In this document: positions 23,294 through 31,988 of the stretch, in pieces
Layout of the letters: the number at the start of each line of letters is the position of its first letter
Numbering within the stretch: position 1 is the first letter of the stretch
Source of the DNA: a bacterium
Lineage (GTDB): Bacteria > Patescibacteriota > Dojkabacteria > JAKAPS01 > JAJZLI01
Assembly (NCBI GenBank): GCA_021816845.1
Contig: JAKAWT010000002.1
Coordinates: 1-33,016, forward strand
Direction of reading: 5' to 3'
Length of the DNA: 33,016 nucleotides
Made by a program: the position numbers and the translations under genes
Notes under the pieces: generated by a model
Database searches by the model: none
What the model was told of the DNA's origin: nothing
The model's input: the letters and a program-made list of their open reading frames with translations, nothing else

Positions 23294-25189
23294 ATGAAAG
23301 TTATTATTAAAGATAGTTTTAAAACTGTTCTGCTTGTGCTTGTGGTTTTACTTGGTATCTTTTTGTATGCCAAGTCTAGCGTAAAACCAGTATTAGCTTG
23401 GACAGGTCCATACGTGAATTGTTATTATACTAATGTTGTAGAAAATTCAACAATCTATAATGGTCAAATAAATGTCTCCTTGTCCCCAGTTGGATATGGT
23501 AATTCATACAATGTTTCTGTTTCTGGTTCTGGACCTTATCATAAAGACTATTATACTGATTATGAGTGTAATTATACTTATTATGCAAGTTGTATCCAAT
23601 ACAGTACAACATATCCATATGGTTGTATACAGTATGATACCCCTCCAGCGGACTACACAACAAATACATCAGTTTATGTTTTTGATAAAAATGTATACGA
23701 TGTCACTGGTAGTGCAAATCTATCAGAAACTTCTAATCAACCCACATATCTTAATGGTTTAATAGCGAACACTTCTGTATCCTGTTCAGGTTCTAGTTTT
23801 AATACACAAGTTAATACTGTATCTGTAAATAACACTAAAGTTTTCAATTATAATAATGTTTCTCCAGATCCAGGAAAGCAATTGTCACCTGTGACTTTAA
23901 CAGCAACTTTATCTTCTGGACAATATTGTAATACTGGTGGTCCTGCGACAGCTACTATGAATTTAAGAGAAGGACCTTTTATACTATCTTTGTCTCCAGA
24001 CTCGTCTCTTCCTTTTAATACAGAGCAATATGGTGGTAATCCAGATGGTACAATAATATATACTTTAAGTACAAGTTGTAATAATGGTAATCTACAGTGT
24101 TCTAATTCTAGTAGATATGTATCTTGGAATATTACTACGAATCAACCGTGGCTTTATTTATGGGATGGTAAAGTATCTAGTGGGCAGACATCTGTTACAG
24201 TATATTGTATAAATCCAACAGATAAAACGAGTACAAGTACTAGTTTGTATTTATATTGTGATAATTCCAGTCCAGATACACCTATAAATAATCATTTATG
24301 GACAAGAGCAGCTAATACTCAAAATATGCCTTCTGGCTCAGGATCTTCTGCTTATCATGCTCAAGTTGTAGTTACCCCATCTTCCTTCGCTCAGGCTAAT
24401 AATCCAGCTCCTGTGACACTTAACATTTATGCTTCTTGGTTATCAACTGCCAATGGAGGTAATGCTTATTCAAGAGGAGGTTTTAATATTACTACGCCAC
24501 CTAGTCCAGCTACTCCTGCAGATAAGATCTTTACGGACGCTTTATTAGAGACTTTAGGCGGTGGGCTAAATTTTGAAAATGGTACTCCAGTATCATATGC
24601 TTCTTTAGAATATGTAAACCAAAAGTTAGGTCTGACCAACAATGGTACCCCGATATATGATTTTAACTTTTATGCAACATTGTATTGTGAAATTACTGGA
24701 AAATGTCAAAATGCTTTTTCAAATGGTGTTATACAGATAAGTAAGATTCCTCAAAATCAGGCAAATTTGGGCAGCTTACAATCGATGACTCAATCAAATC
24801 CAAATTGGTATTTTTATCAAGGTGATTTAAATATTTCCCAAAATACCATATATACAGGTAGCGCAGTTTTGATTGTTAATGGTAATGTTACAATTAACCC
24901 TTCACTATATCCACAAACTGCAGCTTGTACTATAGCCGATTCATCTCCTCTAACTAATGTTCAATTATGTCCAGGGCTTGTAATCATTTCAAGTGGGAAT
25001 ATAGAGATAACCAGCAATACTCCATCACAAGCATTTTCTTATGATAGAGACCTTGATGCAAATACAAATGCTGATGTCGAAAACACAGGCAATGTTACAG
25101 AACCAGGTGGTGGGTTGACTACAGTTTCTCCATATGATGTAGTGGACGCATTCTTAATCTCAATGGGAAAAATAGTAATAGATAATTAA
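23294..25189 (+). CDS. Large exported cysteine-containing protein, candidate pilus tip or surface protein
   Basis: 631 aa. The N-terminus MKVIIKDSFKTVLLVLVVLLGIFLYA is a signal peptide or anchor, not a class III prepilin signal. The rest is Ser/Thr/Asn/Tyr/Gly-rich with 14 cysteines, several in close pairs (YECNY...YASC, SCNNGNLQC, YCEITGKC), suggesting disulfide-stabilised beta domains. A stretch near residues 275-315 (SWNITTNQPWLYLWDGKVSS) loosely resembles BACON-type Ig domains. The C-terminal 120 residues (SAVLIVNGNVTINPSLYP, then GLVIISSGNIEITSN and DAFLISMGKIVIDN) look like repeating beta strands. Position between the minor prepilins and pilMNO suggests a tip adhesin with a PilY1-like job, but no PilY1 homology is visible. 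Confidence 0.6.
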   Translation: MKVIIKDSFKTVLLVLVVLLGIFLYAKSSVKPVLAWTGPYVNCYYTNVVENSTIYNGQINVSLSPVGYGNSYNVSVSGSGPYHKDYYTDYECNYTYYASCIQYSTTYPYGCIQYDTPPADYTTNTSVYVFDKNVYDVTGSANLSETSNQPTYLNGLIANTSVSCSGSSFNTQVNTVSVNNTKVFNYNNVSPDPGKQLSPVTLTATLSSGQYCNTGGPATATMNLREGPFILSLSPDSSLPFNTEQYGGNPDGTIIYTLSTSCNNGNLQCSNSSRYVSWNITTNQPWLYLWDGKVSSGQTSVTVYCINPTDKTSTSTSLYLYCDNSSPDTPINNHLWTRAANTQNMPSGSGSSAYHAQVVVTPSSFAQANNPAPVTLNIYASWLSTANGGNAYSRGGFNITTPPSPATPADKIFTDALLETLGGGLNFENGTPVSYASLEYVNQKLGLTNNGTPIYDFNFYATLYCEITGKCQNAFSNGVIQISKIPQNQANLGSLQSMTQSNPNWYFYQGDLNISQNTIYTGSAVLIVNGNVTINPSLYPQTAACTIADSSPLTNVQLCPGLVIISSGNIEITSNTPSQAFSYDRDLDANTNADVENTGNVTEPGGGLTTVSPYDVVDAFLISMGKIVIDN

Positions 25190-25191
25190 TT

Positions 25192-25578
25192 ATGGATAAA
25201 AGAAAGATCCTTGTTGTAGAAGATGAGGTTTACTTAGTTGAGTTATATACAGAGATATTACAGAAAGCTGGATATCAAGTATCATCTGCTTATACAGGAG
25301 ATGAAGGTATTAAACTAGCAGAGCAAGAAAAATTTGATCTTATCTTGCTTGACCTTATGCTTCCTAGTGGTACCATTAATGGAACATATTTTTTGCATCT
25401 TGTAAAAACAGATACTGAGAAATATCATAATCCACTGGTTGTAGTATTGACCAATCTCACTAGTGAGGTTATAGTAAAAGATATATTCTCACAAAAAGCT
25501 GATGGATTTTTGATGAAAACTGAGCTTACACCAGAACAGATTGTTAAAGAGGTAGCAAATTATTTAAATAAATCATAA
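25192..25578 (+). CDS. Single-domain response regulator (REC)
   Basis: 128 aa, a stand-alone CheY/PilG-like receiver with no output domain. Acidic pocket VVEDE (Glu10, Asp11), phospho-acceptor Asp54 in ILLDLMLP, Thr in VVLTNLT, and Lys in FLMKTELTP are all present. It starts 2 bases after the surface-protein gene and ends 4 bases before pilM, so it belongs to the pilus operon. No histidine kinase is encoded in the window. It probably tunes pilus activity through protein contact, as PilG/PilH do elsewhere; that is inference. Confidence 0.92.
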   Translation: MDKRKILVVEDEVYLVELYTEILQKAGYQVSSAYTGDEGIKLAEQEKFDLILLDLMLPSGTINGTYFLHLVKTDTEKYHNPLVVVLTNLTSEVIVKDIFSQKADGFLMKTELTPEQIVKEVANYLNKS

Positions 25579-25582
25579 AATT

Positions 25583-26632
25583 ATGTTTGGTAAAAAGAAA
25601 GAAAATTTGAATTCATTTGCTGTAGATTTTGGAGCTCATACAATAAAGGTTGTGAGATTAAAGGATGTAGATAAAAATCCTGCTCTAGTTACTTTTGGAT
25701 CAATAGAAACTCCATATGGGGTCTTGGGGAGTGAAAATGAAGACCATAAAAGAACACTCGCTGAATCTTTGAAATCACTAGTGCATGATTTGGGTATACA
25801 AACTACTAATGCCTCAATATCTTTACCTGATAGTTCAATATTTTCAAAAGTAATAAGAATACCAGCACAAAAGGAAGCTGATTTGGAAGAAGCAGTATTT
25901 TGGGCTACCAAAAAAAACATACCAATATCGCCAGATGAAGTTCAAGTTGATTGGTCTATTGTTAATAAATTAGAAACATCAAGTGATGGTGTTACTCAGT
26001 ATGATGTTTTACTTGTTGCGGCACCTAAGCTTCTTATAAATAGATACGTTGATATTCTAAAACTTGCAGGGTTTACACCTGTTTTAATAGAGACTGAATC
26101 ACTATCTTTAGTTAGGAGTCTTTCATATAAGAATGATACTTCACCAAGTCTTATTATGGATTTTGGTTATAATGGTATAGAGACGGTTGTAGCATATAAG
26201 GAAACATTACTCTTTCCTCAGACAATAGCAATTGGATCTTCAGTGCTTACTAAAGCTATCGCTCAGGGGTTTAATCTAGAAGAGGTACAAGCTGAAGAAT
26301 ACAAAAAGAGCTACGGTCTTGATCCAGCACAATTAGAGGGAAAGATATATAGAACTTTGCTCCCTATAATGGAGTCTATCGTTAATGAGATAAGAAGAAC
26401 ATTTAACGCTTATAAAGCTACTAATATATCAGATACTCCTACTAAAATAATACTTGTCGGTAATGGCTCCATGCTTCCAGGACTTGTTTTGTATCTAGCA
26501 CAAAACTTAAATATGGAAGTTGAGGTTGGGAATCCTTATTCAAAAATATATATGGATCCTTCGTTAAAGAATAAACTCCCTGCCCCACTACCTGGATATG
26601 CAGTTGCTTTAGGATTAGCATTAAAAGTATAA
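25583..26632 (+). CDS. pilM: Type IV pilus assembly protein PilM
   Basis: 349 aa actin-like ATPase. The N-terminal FAVDFGAHTIKVVRL is the phosphate-1 motif of PilM, followed by SISLPDSSIFSKVIRIPAQ and VFWATKKNIPISPDEVQVDW. MDFGYNGIETVV is the second phosphate-binding motif, and ILVGNGSMLPGL is the adenosine motif. PilM forms a cytoplasmic ring bound to the N-terminus of PilN. A 3-base gap leads into pilN. Confidence 0.95.
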   Translation: MFGKKKENLNSFAVDFGAHTIKVVRLKDVDKNPALVTFGSIETPYGVLGSENEDHKRTLAESLKSLVHDLGIQTTNASISLPDSSIFSKVIRIPAQKEADLEEAVFWATKKNIPISPDEVQVDWSIVNKLETSSDGVTQYDVLLVAAPKLLINRYVDILKLAGFTPVLIETESLSLVRSLSYKNDTSPSLIMDFGYNGIETVVAYKETLLFPQTIAIGSSVLTKAIAQGFNLEEVQAEEYKKSYGLDPAQLEGKIYRTLLPIMESIVNEIRRTFNAYKATNISDTPTKIILVGNGSMLPGLVLYLAQNLNMEVEVGNPYSKIYMDPSLKNKLPAPLPGYAVALGLALKV

Positions 26633-26635
26633 AAT

Positions 26636-27220
26636 ATGAAAACAGGAATAAATTTAATTCCAAGAAAAACAAAGGAAGAATTAGTAAAGGAATCTAGAAT
26701 GTATACCCTAGAGATTGTTGCTGCTATAGTTATTATAATAGCAGAAGTAGCATCTGTGTTTATTGTGGGTATGGCCAAGACAGCAAAAAAAAATGAAATA
26801 TTTGCTCAAAATGTATACAATAAGGATAAAAAGAACTTACAATCCTTTTCTAATACTATTAATACTATTAATAATATTAATCAAAGATATAATAATATTA
26901 ATAGTATTATCAACACTTTTAACAATCCTGTTACTGTACTTAGTAGATTTGAAGCTTTAGTCCCAGGAAATATATCTTTGTCGAATTTTCTTTATGTATA
27001 TAACGGGAGTATCACATTTAACTGTTCAGGAGCAAATGTTCTAGATGTAGCCCACTTGATACATAATTTTTCTTCAAATAATAAAAATAATAAATATTTT
27101 GTAAATACTCAGATAAAATCAGTTCAAATTACCTATGATAGTAACAACCAAGTACAATCTGTGAAGTTTAATATAACAACGACCTATCATAATAATAATT
27201 CAATTAGTGGAGCAACATAA
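26636..27220 (+). CDS. pilN: Type IV pilus assembly protein PilN
   Basis: 194 aa. MKTGINLIPRKTKEE contains the INLIP motif that binds PilM, then one membrane helix (IVAAIVIIIAEVASVFIVGM), a coiled-coil-like Asn/Ile-rich stretch (NTINTINNINQRYNNINSII) and a small periplasm-side domain. The coiled-coil stretch is encoded by near-repeats of AATACTATT. It overlaps pilO by one base (TAATG). Confidence 0.9.
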   Translation: MKTGINLIPRKTKEELVKESRMYTLEIVAAIVIIIAEVASVFIVGMAKTAKKNEIFAQNVYNKDKKNLQSFSNTINTINNINQRYNNINSIINTFNNPVTVLSRFEALVPGNISLSNFLYVYNGSITFNCSGANVLDVAHLIHNFSSNNKNNKYFVNTQIKSVQITYDSNNQVQSVKFNITTTYHNNNSISGAT

Positions 27221-27918
27221 TGATGAATAATAATATAGATAGAACTAAATTGATAAGATTTGCCAAATTATATACTATACCTATTCTAGCAGTAATATTG
27301 GTTATAATAGCTGTATTCTTTGTTATTTGGCCTAGTTATAATTCTATAAAACAGTATAATAATGAAACACAATCATACAATTCACAAAATCAGAGCATGA
27401 ATACTGCGATCCAATCATTAAAGAATTACTCTTCTAAGTCACAAATTACTCAAATAGACAAGTATCTAGCCTCACTAAATCAAATAATACAATCTAATTT
27501 ACAGTTTTCGATAACTTCTGGTGAAGTACAGTCATTAGGGCTTGCCTCGGGTTTACAATTCAATACCTTATCTAGTGGACAACAACCAGCATCATTTAAT
27601 CAACAAATATCAATACCTGGTGTATCTCCAAGCCTGACTCCAAATAATGTGTTCGTATCATTTGTTGGCACCATATCTCAGATTGATAATTATATAAATA
27701 CTTTAGAAAAACAAAAAACTTTATTTGTTATATCAAGTATAGAATATTCTGGGTCTCTTATGGGATCTACTCAGTTACAAGGACAATCCGGTGGTAATGA
27801 TACCTTAAATATAGAAGTAGTCTTTTTTTCTATGCCTGATTCTAAGAATATTTTGTACCAGGGAGGACTTGTTAATAGTGCAGCTTTAGAAAAGTTAATC
27901 TCAAGTAGGAATGGTTAA
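27220..27918 (+). CDS. pilO: Type IV pilus assembly protein PilO
   Basis: 232 aa. A short cytoplasmic N-terminus, one membrane helix ([19 protein letters not shown]), a coiled coil rich in Gln/Asn/Ser (about 50-95), then a ferredoxin-like domain ([22 protein letters not shown]) fit PilO, the PilN partner. Two adjacent ATGs are possible starts. No pilP or pilQ follows, so the alignment complex ends at the membrane. The gene stops on the same TTAA as the convergent rpsP. Confidence 0.88.
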   Translation: MMNNNIDRTKLIRFAKLYTIPILAVILVIIAVFFVIWPSYNSIKQYNNETQSYNSQNQSMNTAIQSLKNYSSKSQITQIDKYLASLNQIIQSNLQFSITSGEVQSLGLASGLQFNTLSSGQQPASFNQQISIPGVSPSLTPNNVFVSFVGTISQIDNYINTLEKQKTLFVISSIEYSGSLMGSTQLQGQSGGNDTLNIEVVFFSMPDSKNILYQGGLVNSAALEKLISSRNG

Positions 27919-28136
27919 ATTTTTAATAATTTCTTAACAATATCTGTTGGTTGAGCACCTCTAGATAACCAGTTTTGTAGTTTCTCTTTATCAAATTCAA
28001 GTTTTTTAAGTATAGGTTCATAGTACCCTATTTTCTCTATATACTTGCCATCTCTTTTAGAGACAGAGTCAGCAACTATAATTCTATAGCTTGCATGATG
28101 TTTTTTACCTGTTCTTGTAAGTCTAATTTTTACCAT
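27915..28136 (-). CDS. rpsP: 30S ribosomal protein bS16
   Basis: 73 aa. [24 protein letters not shown] is diagnostic, followed by [14 protein letters not shown] and the C-terminal [19 protein letters not shown]. It assembles with the 5' domain of 16S rRNA. It overlaps the end of rnc by 14 bases, which suggests coupled translation, and is the last gene of the operon. Confidence 0.97.
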   Translation of the reverse strand: MVKIRLTRTGKKHHASYRIIVADSVSKRDGKYIEKIGYYEPILKKLEFDKEKLQNWLSRGAQPTDIVKKLLKI

Positions 28137-28800
28137 ATAATTTATCTATGACCTTTTTAGCTGCTTCATCTTCAGCTTCTTGTTTACTTTTACCAGTACC
28201 TATTTCCATAGGATCCTTATTTATATAAACTTGTACTGTAAACACCCTACTATGTGCAGGGCCTTCCTCTTTTATAATTTTATACCTAGGTATCGGCTTG
28301 TGTTCAGACTGTAACCTTTCTTGCAGATAAGACTTATTACTTATATAACTCTTATTCTCAATTATATCATTCAATACGAAGTATAAGTGAGTATACAGAA
28401 ATTGTTCTGTATATTCAAGTCCCTTATCTAAATAAATTGCACCTATTAAGGCTTCAAATGTATCTTCAAGAATCTTAGATCTTTCTCTTCCTCCAGAGTC
28501 TGCTTCACCCTTAGCTAATTGTAGATATTCTCCAATACCCATATCTGAGGCTATTTTTGATAGTGTTTTGGTCTGTACCATTGATGACCTATATGTCGTT
28601 AGAATACCTTCTTTTTCATTTTTAAACCTAAAAAATAAATATTTTGATACTAGAAGCTCAATGACAGCATCACCCAAGAATTCCAATCGTTCATTGTTGT
28701 CAGTTGTCATTGATCTATGTGTAAGAGCAATTTTTAATAACTCTTTGTTCTTCATGTTTAAGTTTAATTTTTTATCTAACTCCTCAATATTTTTGTTCAT
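28123..28800 (-). CDS. rnc: Ribonuclease III
   Basis: 225 aa double-strand RNA endonuclease that processes rRNA precursors. The signature [17 protein letters not shown] lies near residues 36-52, with the second acidic cluster in [17 protein letters not shown] near 115-131. A C-terminal dsRBD ends with the typical [21 protein letters not shown]. It sits 3 bases after nusB. Pairing with nusB, rpmF and rpsP in one operon couples rRNA transcription, processing and ribosomal proteins. Confidence 0.97.
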   Translation of the reverse strand: MNKNIEELDKKLNLNMKNKELLKIALTHRSMTTDNNERLEFLGDAVIELLVSKYLFFRFKNEKEGILTTYRSSMVQTKTLSKIASDMGIGEYLQLAKGEADSGGRERSKILEDTFEALIGAIYLDKGLEYTEQFLYTHLYFVLNDIIENKSYISNKSYLQERLQSEHKPIPRYKIIKEEGPAHSRVFTVQVYINKDPMEIGTGKSKQEAEDEAAKKVIDKLYGKN

Positions 28801-28803
28801 TTT

Positions 28804-29208
28804 TTATTTCATCAAATTACCTAATACTCCACTAACAAATTTATCACTAGATTTATCACCGAAATCTTTGGCTATCTCAATAGCTTCATCAATAGATACT
28901 TTTGGAGGGGTTATTTTTCCTACAAATCCCTCATATACAGCAATCCTTAATATTTGCATATCGAGTGTATTTATTTTTGAGAATGGTCTATCCAAGCTTG
29001 CCTTCTTAATTATCTCATATATTTTATCATTATTATCAGATACACCATTGATTAAAGTTTTAAATAGTTTTTTATTAAAACTACTATTTTTATCTATTTT
29101 GGATATATCGGAACTTGAAAAAACTGTAGACTTTGAAAATACACCATTAAAAAGTGTCTGAACTGCTATTATTCTTGATAAATGCCTAGGATCTTCTTTT
29201 GACTTCAT
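28804..29208 (-). CDS. nusB: Transcription antitermination factor NusB
   Basis: 134 aa all-helical protein. SRIIAVQTLFNGVFSK is the N-terminal RNA-binding region, NTLDMQILRIAVYEG the characteristic central motif, and KVSIDEAIEIAKDFGDKSSDKFVSGVLGNL the C-terminal signature. NusB with S10 binds boxA in rRNA leaders to prevent termination. It starts 2 bases after rpmF. Confidence 0.96.
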   Translation of the reverse strand: MKSKEDPRHLSRIIAVQTLFNGVFSKSTVFSSSDISKIDKNSSFNKKLFKTLINGVSDNNDKIYEIIKKASLDRPFSKINTLDMQILRIAVYEGFVGKITPPKVSIDEAIEIAKDFGDKSSDKFVSGVLGNLMK

Positions 29209-29210
29209 TA

Positions 29211-29387
29211 CTATATAGGGAGTACTGACTTCCCTTTGTACTTACCACAATTTGTACATGCATTATGCATCAATACAGGTGCCTTACAATCTGGGCATAC
29301 TCCCAAATTGGGCAATTTTAATGCATCATGTGATCTTCTGTTGTTCTTTCTTCTGTGAGAAATTCTTCTTTTTGGTACTGCAGACAT
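29211..29387 (-). CDS. rpmF: 50S ribosomal protein bL32
   Basis: 58 aa from the ATG at 29387: MSAVPKRRISHRRKNNRRSH is the usual bL32 start, and Cys31-x2-Cys34 with Cys44-x2-Cys47 form the zinc ribbon (the zinc-binding rather than the zinc-free type). The track ORF extends 12 codons upstream through the promoter, so I reject that start. A perfect -35/-10 pair places transcription start at the ATG. Confidence 0.97.
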   Translation of the reverse strand: MSAVPKRRISHRRKNNRRSHDALKLPNLGVCPDCKAPVLMHNACTNCGKYKGKSVLPI

Positions 29388-29393
29388 GAGGTT

Positions 29394-29423
29394 ATTATAT
29401 AATGTAGGGTCTTTTAATGTCAA
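29394..29423 (-). promoter_or_regulatory. Consensus sigma-70-type promoter for leaderless rpmF mRNA
   Basis: On the minus strand TTGACA (29423-29418) and TATAAT (29399-29394) are both perfect and separated by 18 bp. The -10 ends 6 bases before the rpmF ATG, so the usual start point (about 7 bases after the -10) is the A of the ATG. The -35 contains the TGA stop of rsmD. Confidence 0.8.
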
Positions 29424-29998
29424 TTTTTATTTTGTTTTTTATAAAAAACGAGACCTATATTACCATAGTGCCTTGTTTCTATAATTTCAAACCCCTTAAC
29501 CTTTTCAATATCTCTTTTAGCCTCTTTTTCAAAGATTACGATTCCATCATTACTAAGTACCCTACTCGCCTCTCTTATTATTTTTGTATCTGTTATTTCA
29601 TATGGTTGGAATATAAAGATAATATCAAATAATTTATAATTCCTTGGATTTTGATTATTGGAACCTTGATTCTTCATGTTTCTTAAATATATTTGAGCTG
29701 GCATGGTCAAAACTTCTGCCTTTTCTTCTAATTTAGTCTTTTTTAAGTTCTCTTTTATAACTGCAGTTACTGTCCTTTCTATATCAACGAATTCAGCGTA
29801 TAAAGCACCTCTGGATAATGCTTCTATTCCTAGTGCTCCAGATCCAGCATAAAGGTCAAGAACTATTGATCCTGGTATTATAGGTGTAATTATAGAGAAT
29901 AATGCCGACTTTGCTCTTGATGACAATGGCCTTGTATATTTCGTGACAAATTTTAAATTGGTTTTTTTTGCACTCCCTGCTATTACTTTTAAATTCAT
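29420..29998 (-). CDS. rsmD: RsmD-like 16S rRNA guanine-N2 methyltransferase with altered catalytic motif
   Basis: 192 aa. LKVIAGSAKKTNLKFV and RPLSSRAKSALFSII match the RsmD N-terminus, and IVLDLYAGSGALGIEALSRGA is the SAM-binding motif I with its family extension. Normal RsmD methylates G966 of 16S rRNA using a (D/N)PP(Y/F) motif after FDIxFx; here that position reads FDIIFIFQPYEI, so the catalytic Asp and first Pro are replaced by Phe and Gln. The rest of the fold looks intact. Start is 2 bases after the recG stop. The family is clear; activity is in doubt. Confidence 0.88.
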   Translation of the reverse strand: MNLKVIAGSAKKTNLKFVTKYTRPLSSRAKSALFSIITPIIPGSIVLDLYAGSGALGIEALSRGALYAEFVDIERTVTAVIKENLKKTKLEEKAEVLTMPAQIYLRNMKNQGSNNQNPRNYKLFDIIFIFQPYEITDTKIIREASRVLSNDGIVIFEKEAKRDIEKVKGFEIIETRHYGNIGLVFYKKQNKN

Positions 29999-30000
29999 AA

Positions 30001-31986
30001 TTAATTAATTTGTAATATTTTATCCTGTGCTTCTCTTAGTTTAGATTTTAACTTAGGATAATTATCTAAATTTGTAATGATATCTAAAACTGCATCTTTT
30101 GTCATCTTTATAAGGTCTACATCTATTAATGATGCCATTTTTAAATCTGGTTCCCCCGATTGATGTACACCATATATCTCTCCAGGCCCTCTTTTTTTAA
30201 GGTCAAATTCTGCAAGTTCTAAACCATTATTATTCTTTTTGAAAAACTCTAACCTTTCATTGTATCCCTTATTACTAAATAGTAAACAATATGATTTTTT
30301 AGTAGATCTACCTATTCTGCCTCTTAATTGATGGAGTTGTGCAAGACCATATCTGTCAGCATCTTCTATAAGGATTATTGTTGCACCTTTTATATCTATA
30401 CCTACCTCTATTACTGGAGTTGAGACTAATATATCGTAATCGCCATTTGAAAAATCTTTCAATACTCTATCCTTATTTTTCAGTTTTCCATGTAACAACG
30501 CTACTCTTAAATCTTTAAAAATCTCATTTTTCAACATTTTGTATTCTGCTTCTACATTTTTAAGTTGTAATTTTTCAGATTCAGTAATTAGAGGACATAA
30601 TATAAATGCTTGTTCCCCATTGGAGACTCTTTCTCTTATAAAATTGTATGCGTCATACCTTTTTTGATCACTGACTATGTATGTTTTAACATCAATTCTT
30701 CCTTTTGGCTTTTCATCAAGTATAGATATATCCAGATCACCATATATTCCTAAAGCTAGAGTTCTTGGAATTGGCGTTGCTGTCATTGTTAGTATGTGAG
30801 GATCAATACCTTTAGATATTAAATTTTCTCTTTGTCTTACACCAAAACGATGTTGTTCATCTATTATAATAAGGCCTAACTTTTTGAAGATAGCTTTATC
30901 TTGTAGTAATGCTTGTGTACCTATGAATACAGAGGCTGAAGTATCTATTTTGTTTGATTTGGATGTAACTATTTCTACTTTCACACCTTTATTTTCAAGA
31001 TAATTTTTAAAAGAGTGATAATGTTGTTCAGCTAAAATAGATGTAGGAACCATGATTGCAGTTTGAAGGTTATTCAAATACATAGTATATGTTGCAATTA
31101 CAGCAACAATTGTTTTTCCAGTTCCTACATCGCCTTCCAGTAACCTATTCATAGGAATTCCTCTTTTTATATCTGTATATATTTCATTAATACTCCTCCT
31201 TTGAGAGTTTGTTAATGTGAAATTGAGACTAGATATAAAATCTTGTATCTTTTCTTCATCAATCGATATTTTATATGCGGATCTCCTTTCTCTTTCTCGT
31301 TTTCTCATATATGAAATTATCTGTATATATAATATCTCTTCAAAACCTAACCTTTTTTTAGCTTCCTTTATATCATCATAACTATTTGGAAAATGTAATT
31401 TAAAAAGAGCGTCTTTAATTGTTATAAGATTGTATTTTTCTCTTATATTAAAAGGTAGATAATCATCTTCTATATTAAAATTTGATAATAAGGTTTTTAT
31501 TCTTGATCTTAACCATTTCGAGGTAATCCCTTTGGTCTGACTGTATATGGGAGTTATTCTACCAAAATGTACTGTTTCATTATTTTTCAATACCTCAAAT
31601 TTAGGAGATATAAATATGAATCTACCCTTTTTTATATCAGTTTTTCCTATAATAATAACCTCGTCTCCTATTTTAATATTATTGATTATATATTTTTGAT
31701 TAAACCATATAATATCAGCAGTTCCAGTTAAATCCTCTATTTCTGCAGTAGTAATATTTTTTCTTGATCTTGTATAAACACTCTTTATATTATTTATCTT
31801 ACCTTTAACAATATTTATGTTTTTTGTCTCTATATTCACTATATCTCTTATATCCCTTGAGTCTTCATATTTGATTGGATAGTAGTATAGAAGATCCCTA
31901 AGTGTGAATATACCTAATTTTTTCAGTAGTTCTGAATATTTCGTACCTATATAGTAGGCATGAGACACAGGATCATCTAATTGCAT
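30001..31986 (-). CDS. recG: ATP-dependent DNA helicase RecG
   Basis: 661 aa. An N-terminal wedge/OB region (LGIFTLRDLLYYYPIKYED, then EIEDLTGTADIIWFNQKYI) binds branched DNA. Helicase motifs follow: EGDVGTGKT (I), IIDEQHRFGVRQR (II), MTATPIPRTLAL (III), STPVIEVGIDI (V), and DADRYGLAQLHQLRGRIGRS (VI), with the RecG C-terminal segment FDLKKRGPGEIYGVHQSG. It regresses stalled forks and complements the RuvABC set at the left of the window. It starts 2 bases after a 37-aa smORF. Confidence 0.97.
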   Translation of the reverse strand: MQLDDPVSHAYYIGTKYSELLKKLGIFTLRDLLYYYPIKYEDSRDIRDIVNIETKNINIVKGKINNIKSVYTRSRKNITTAEIEDLTGTADIIWFNQKYIINNIKIGDEVIIIGKTDIKKGRFIFISPKFEVLKNNETVHFGRITPIYSQTKGITSKWLRSRIKTLLSNFNIEDDYLPFNIREKYNLITIKDALFKLHFPNSYDDIKEAKKRLGFEEILYIQIISYMRKRERERRSAYKISIDEEKIQDFISSLNFTLTNSQRRSINEIYTDIKRGIPMNRLLEGDVGTGKTIVAVIATYTMYLNNLQTAIMVPTSILAEQHYHSFKNYLENKGVKVEIVTSKSNKIDTSASVFIGTQALLQDKAIFKKLGLIIIDEQHRFGVRQRENLISKGIDPHILTMTATPIPRTLALGIYGDLDISILDEKPKGRIDVKTYIVSDQKRYDAYNFIRERVSNGEQAFILCPLITESEKLQLKNVEAEYKMLKNEIFKDLRVALLHGKLKNKDRVLKDFSNGDYDILVSTPVIEVGIDIKGATIILIEDADRYGLAQLHQLRGRIGRSTKKSYCLLFSNKGYNERLEFFKKNNNGLELAEFDLKKRGPGEIYGVHQSGEPDLKMASLIDVDLIKMTKDAVLDIITNLDNYPKLKSKLREAQDKILQIN

Positions 31987-31988
31987 AA

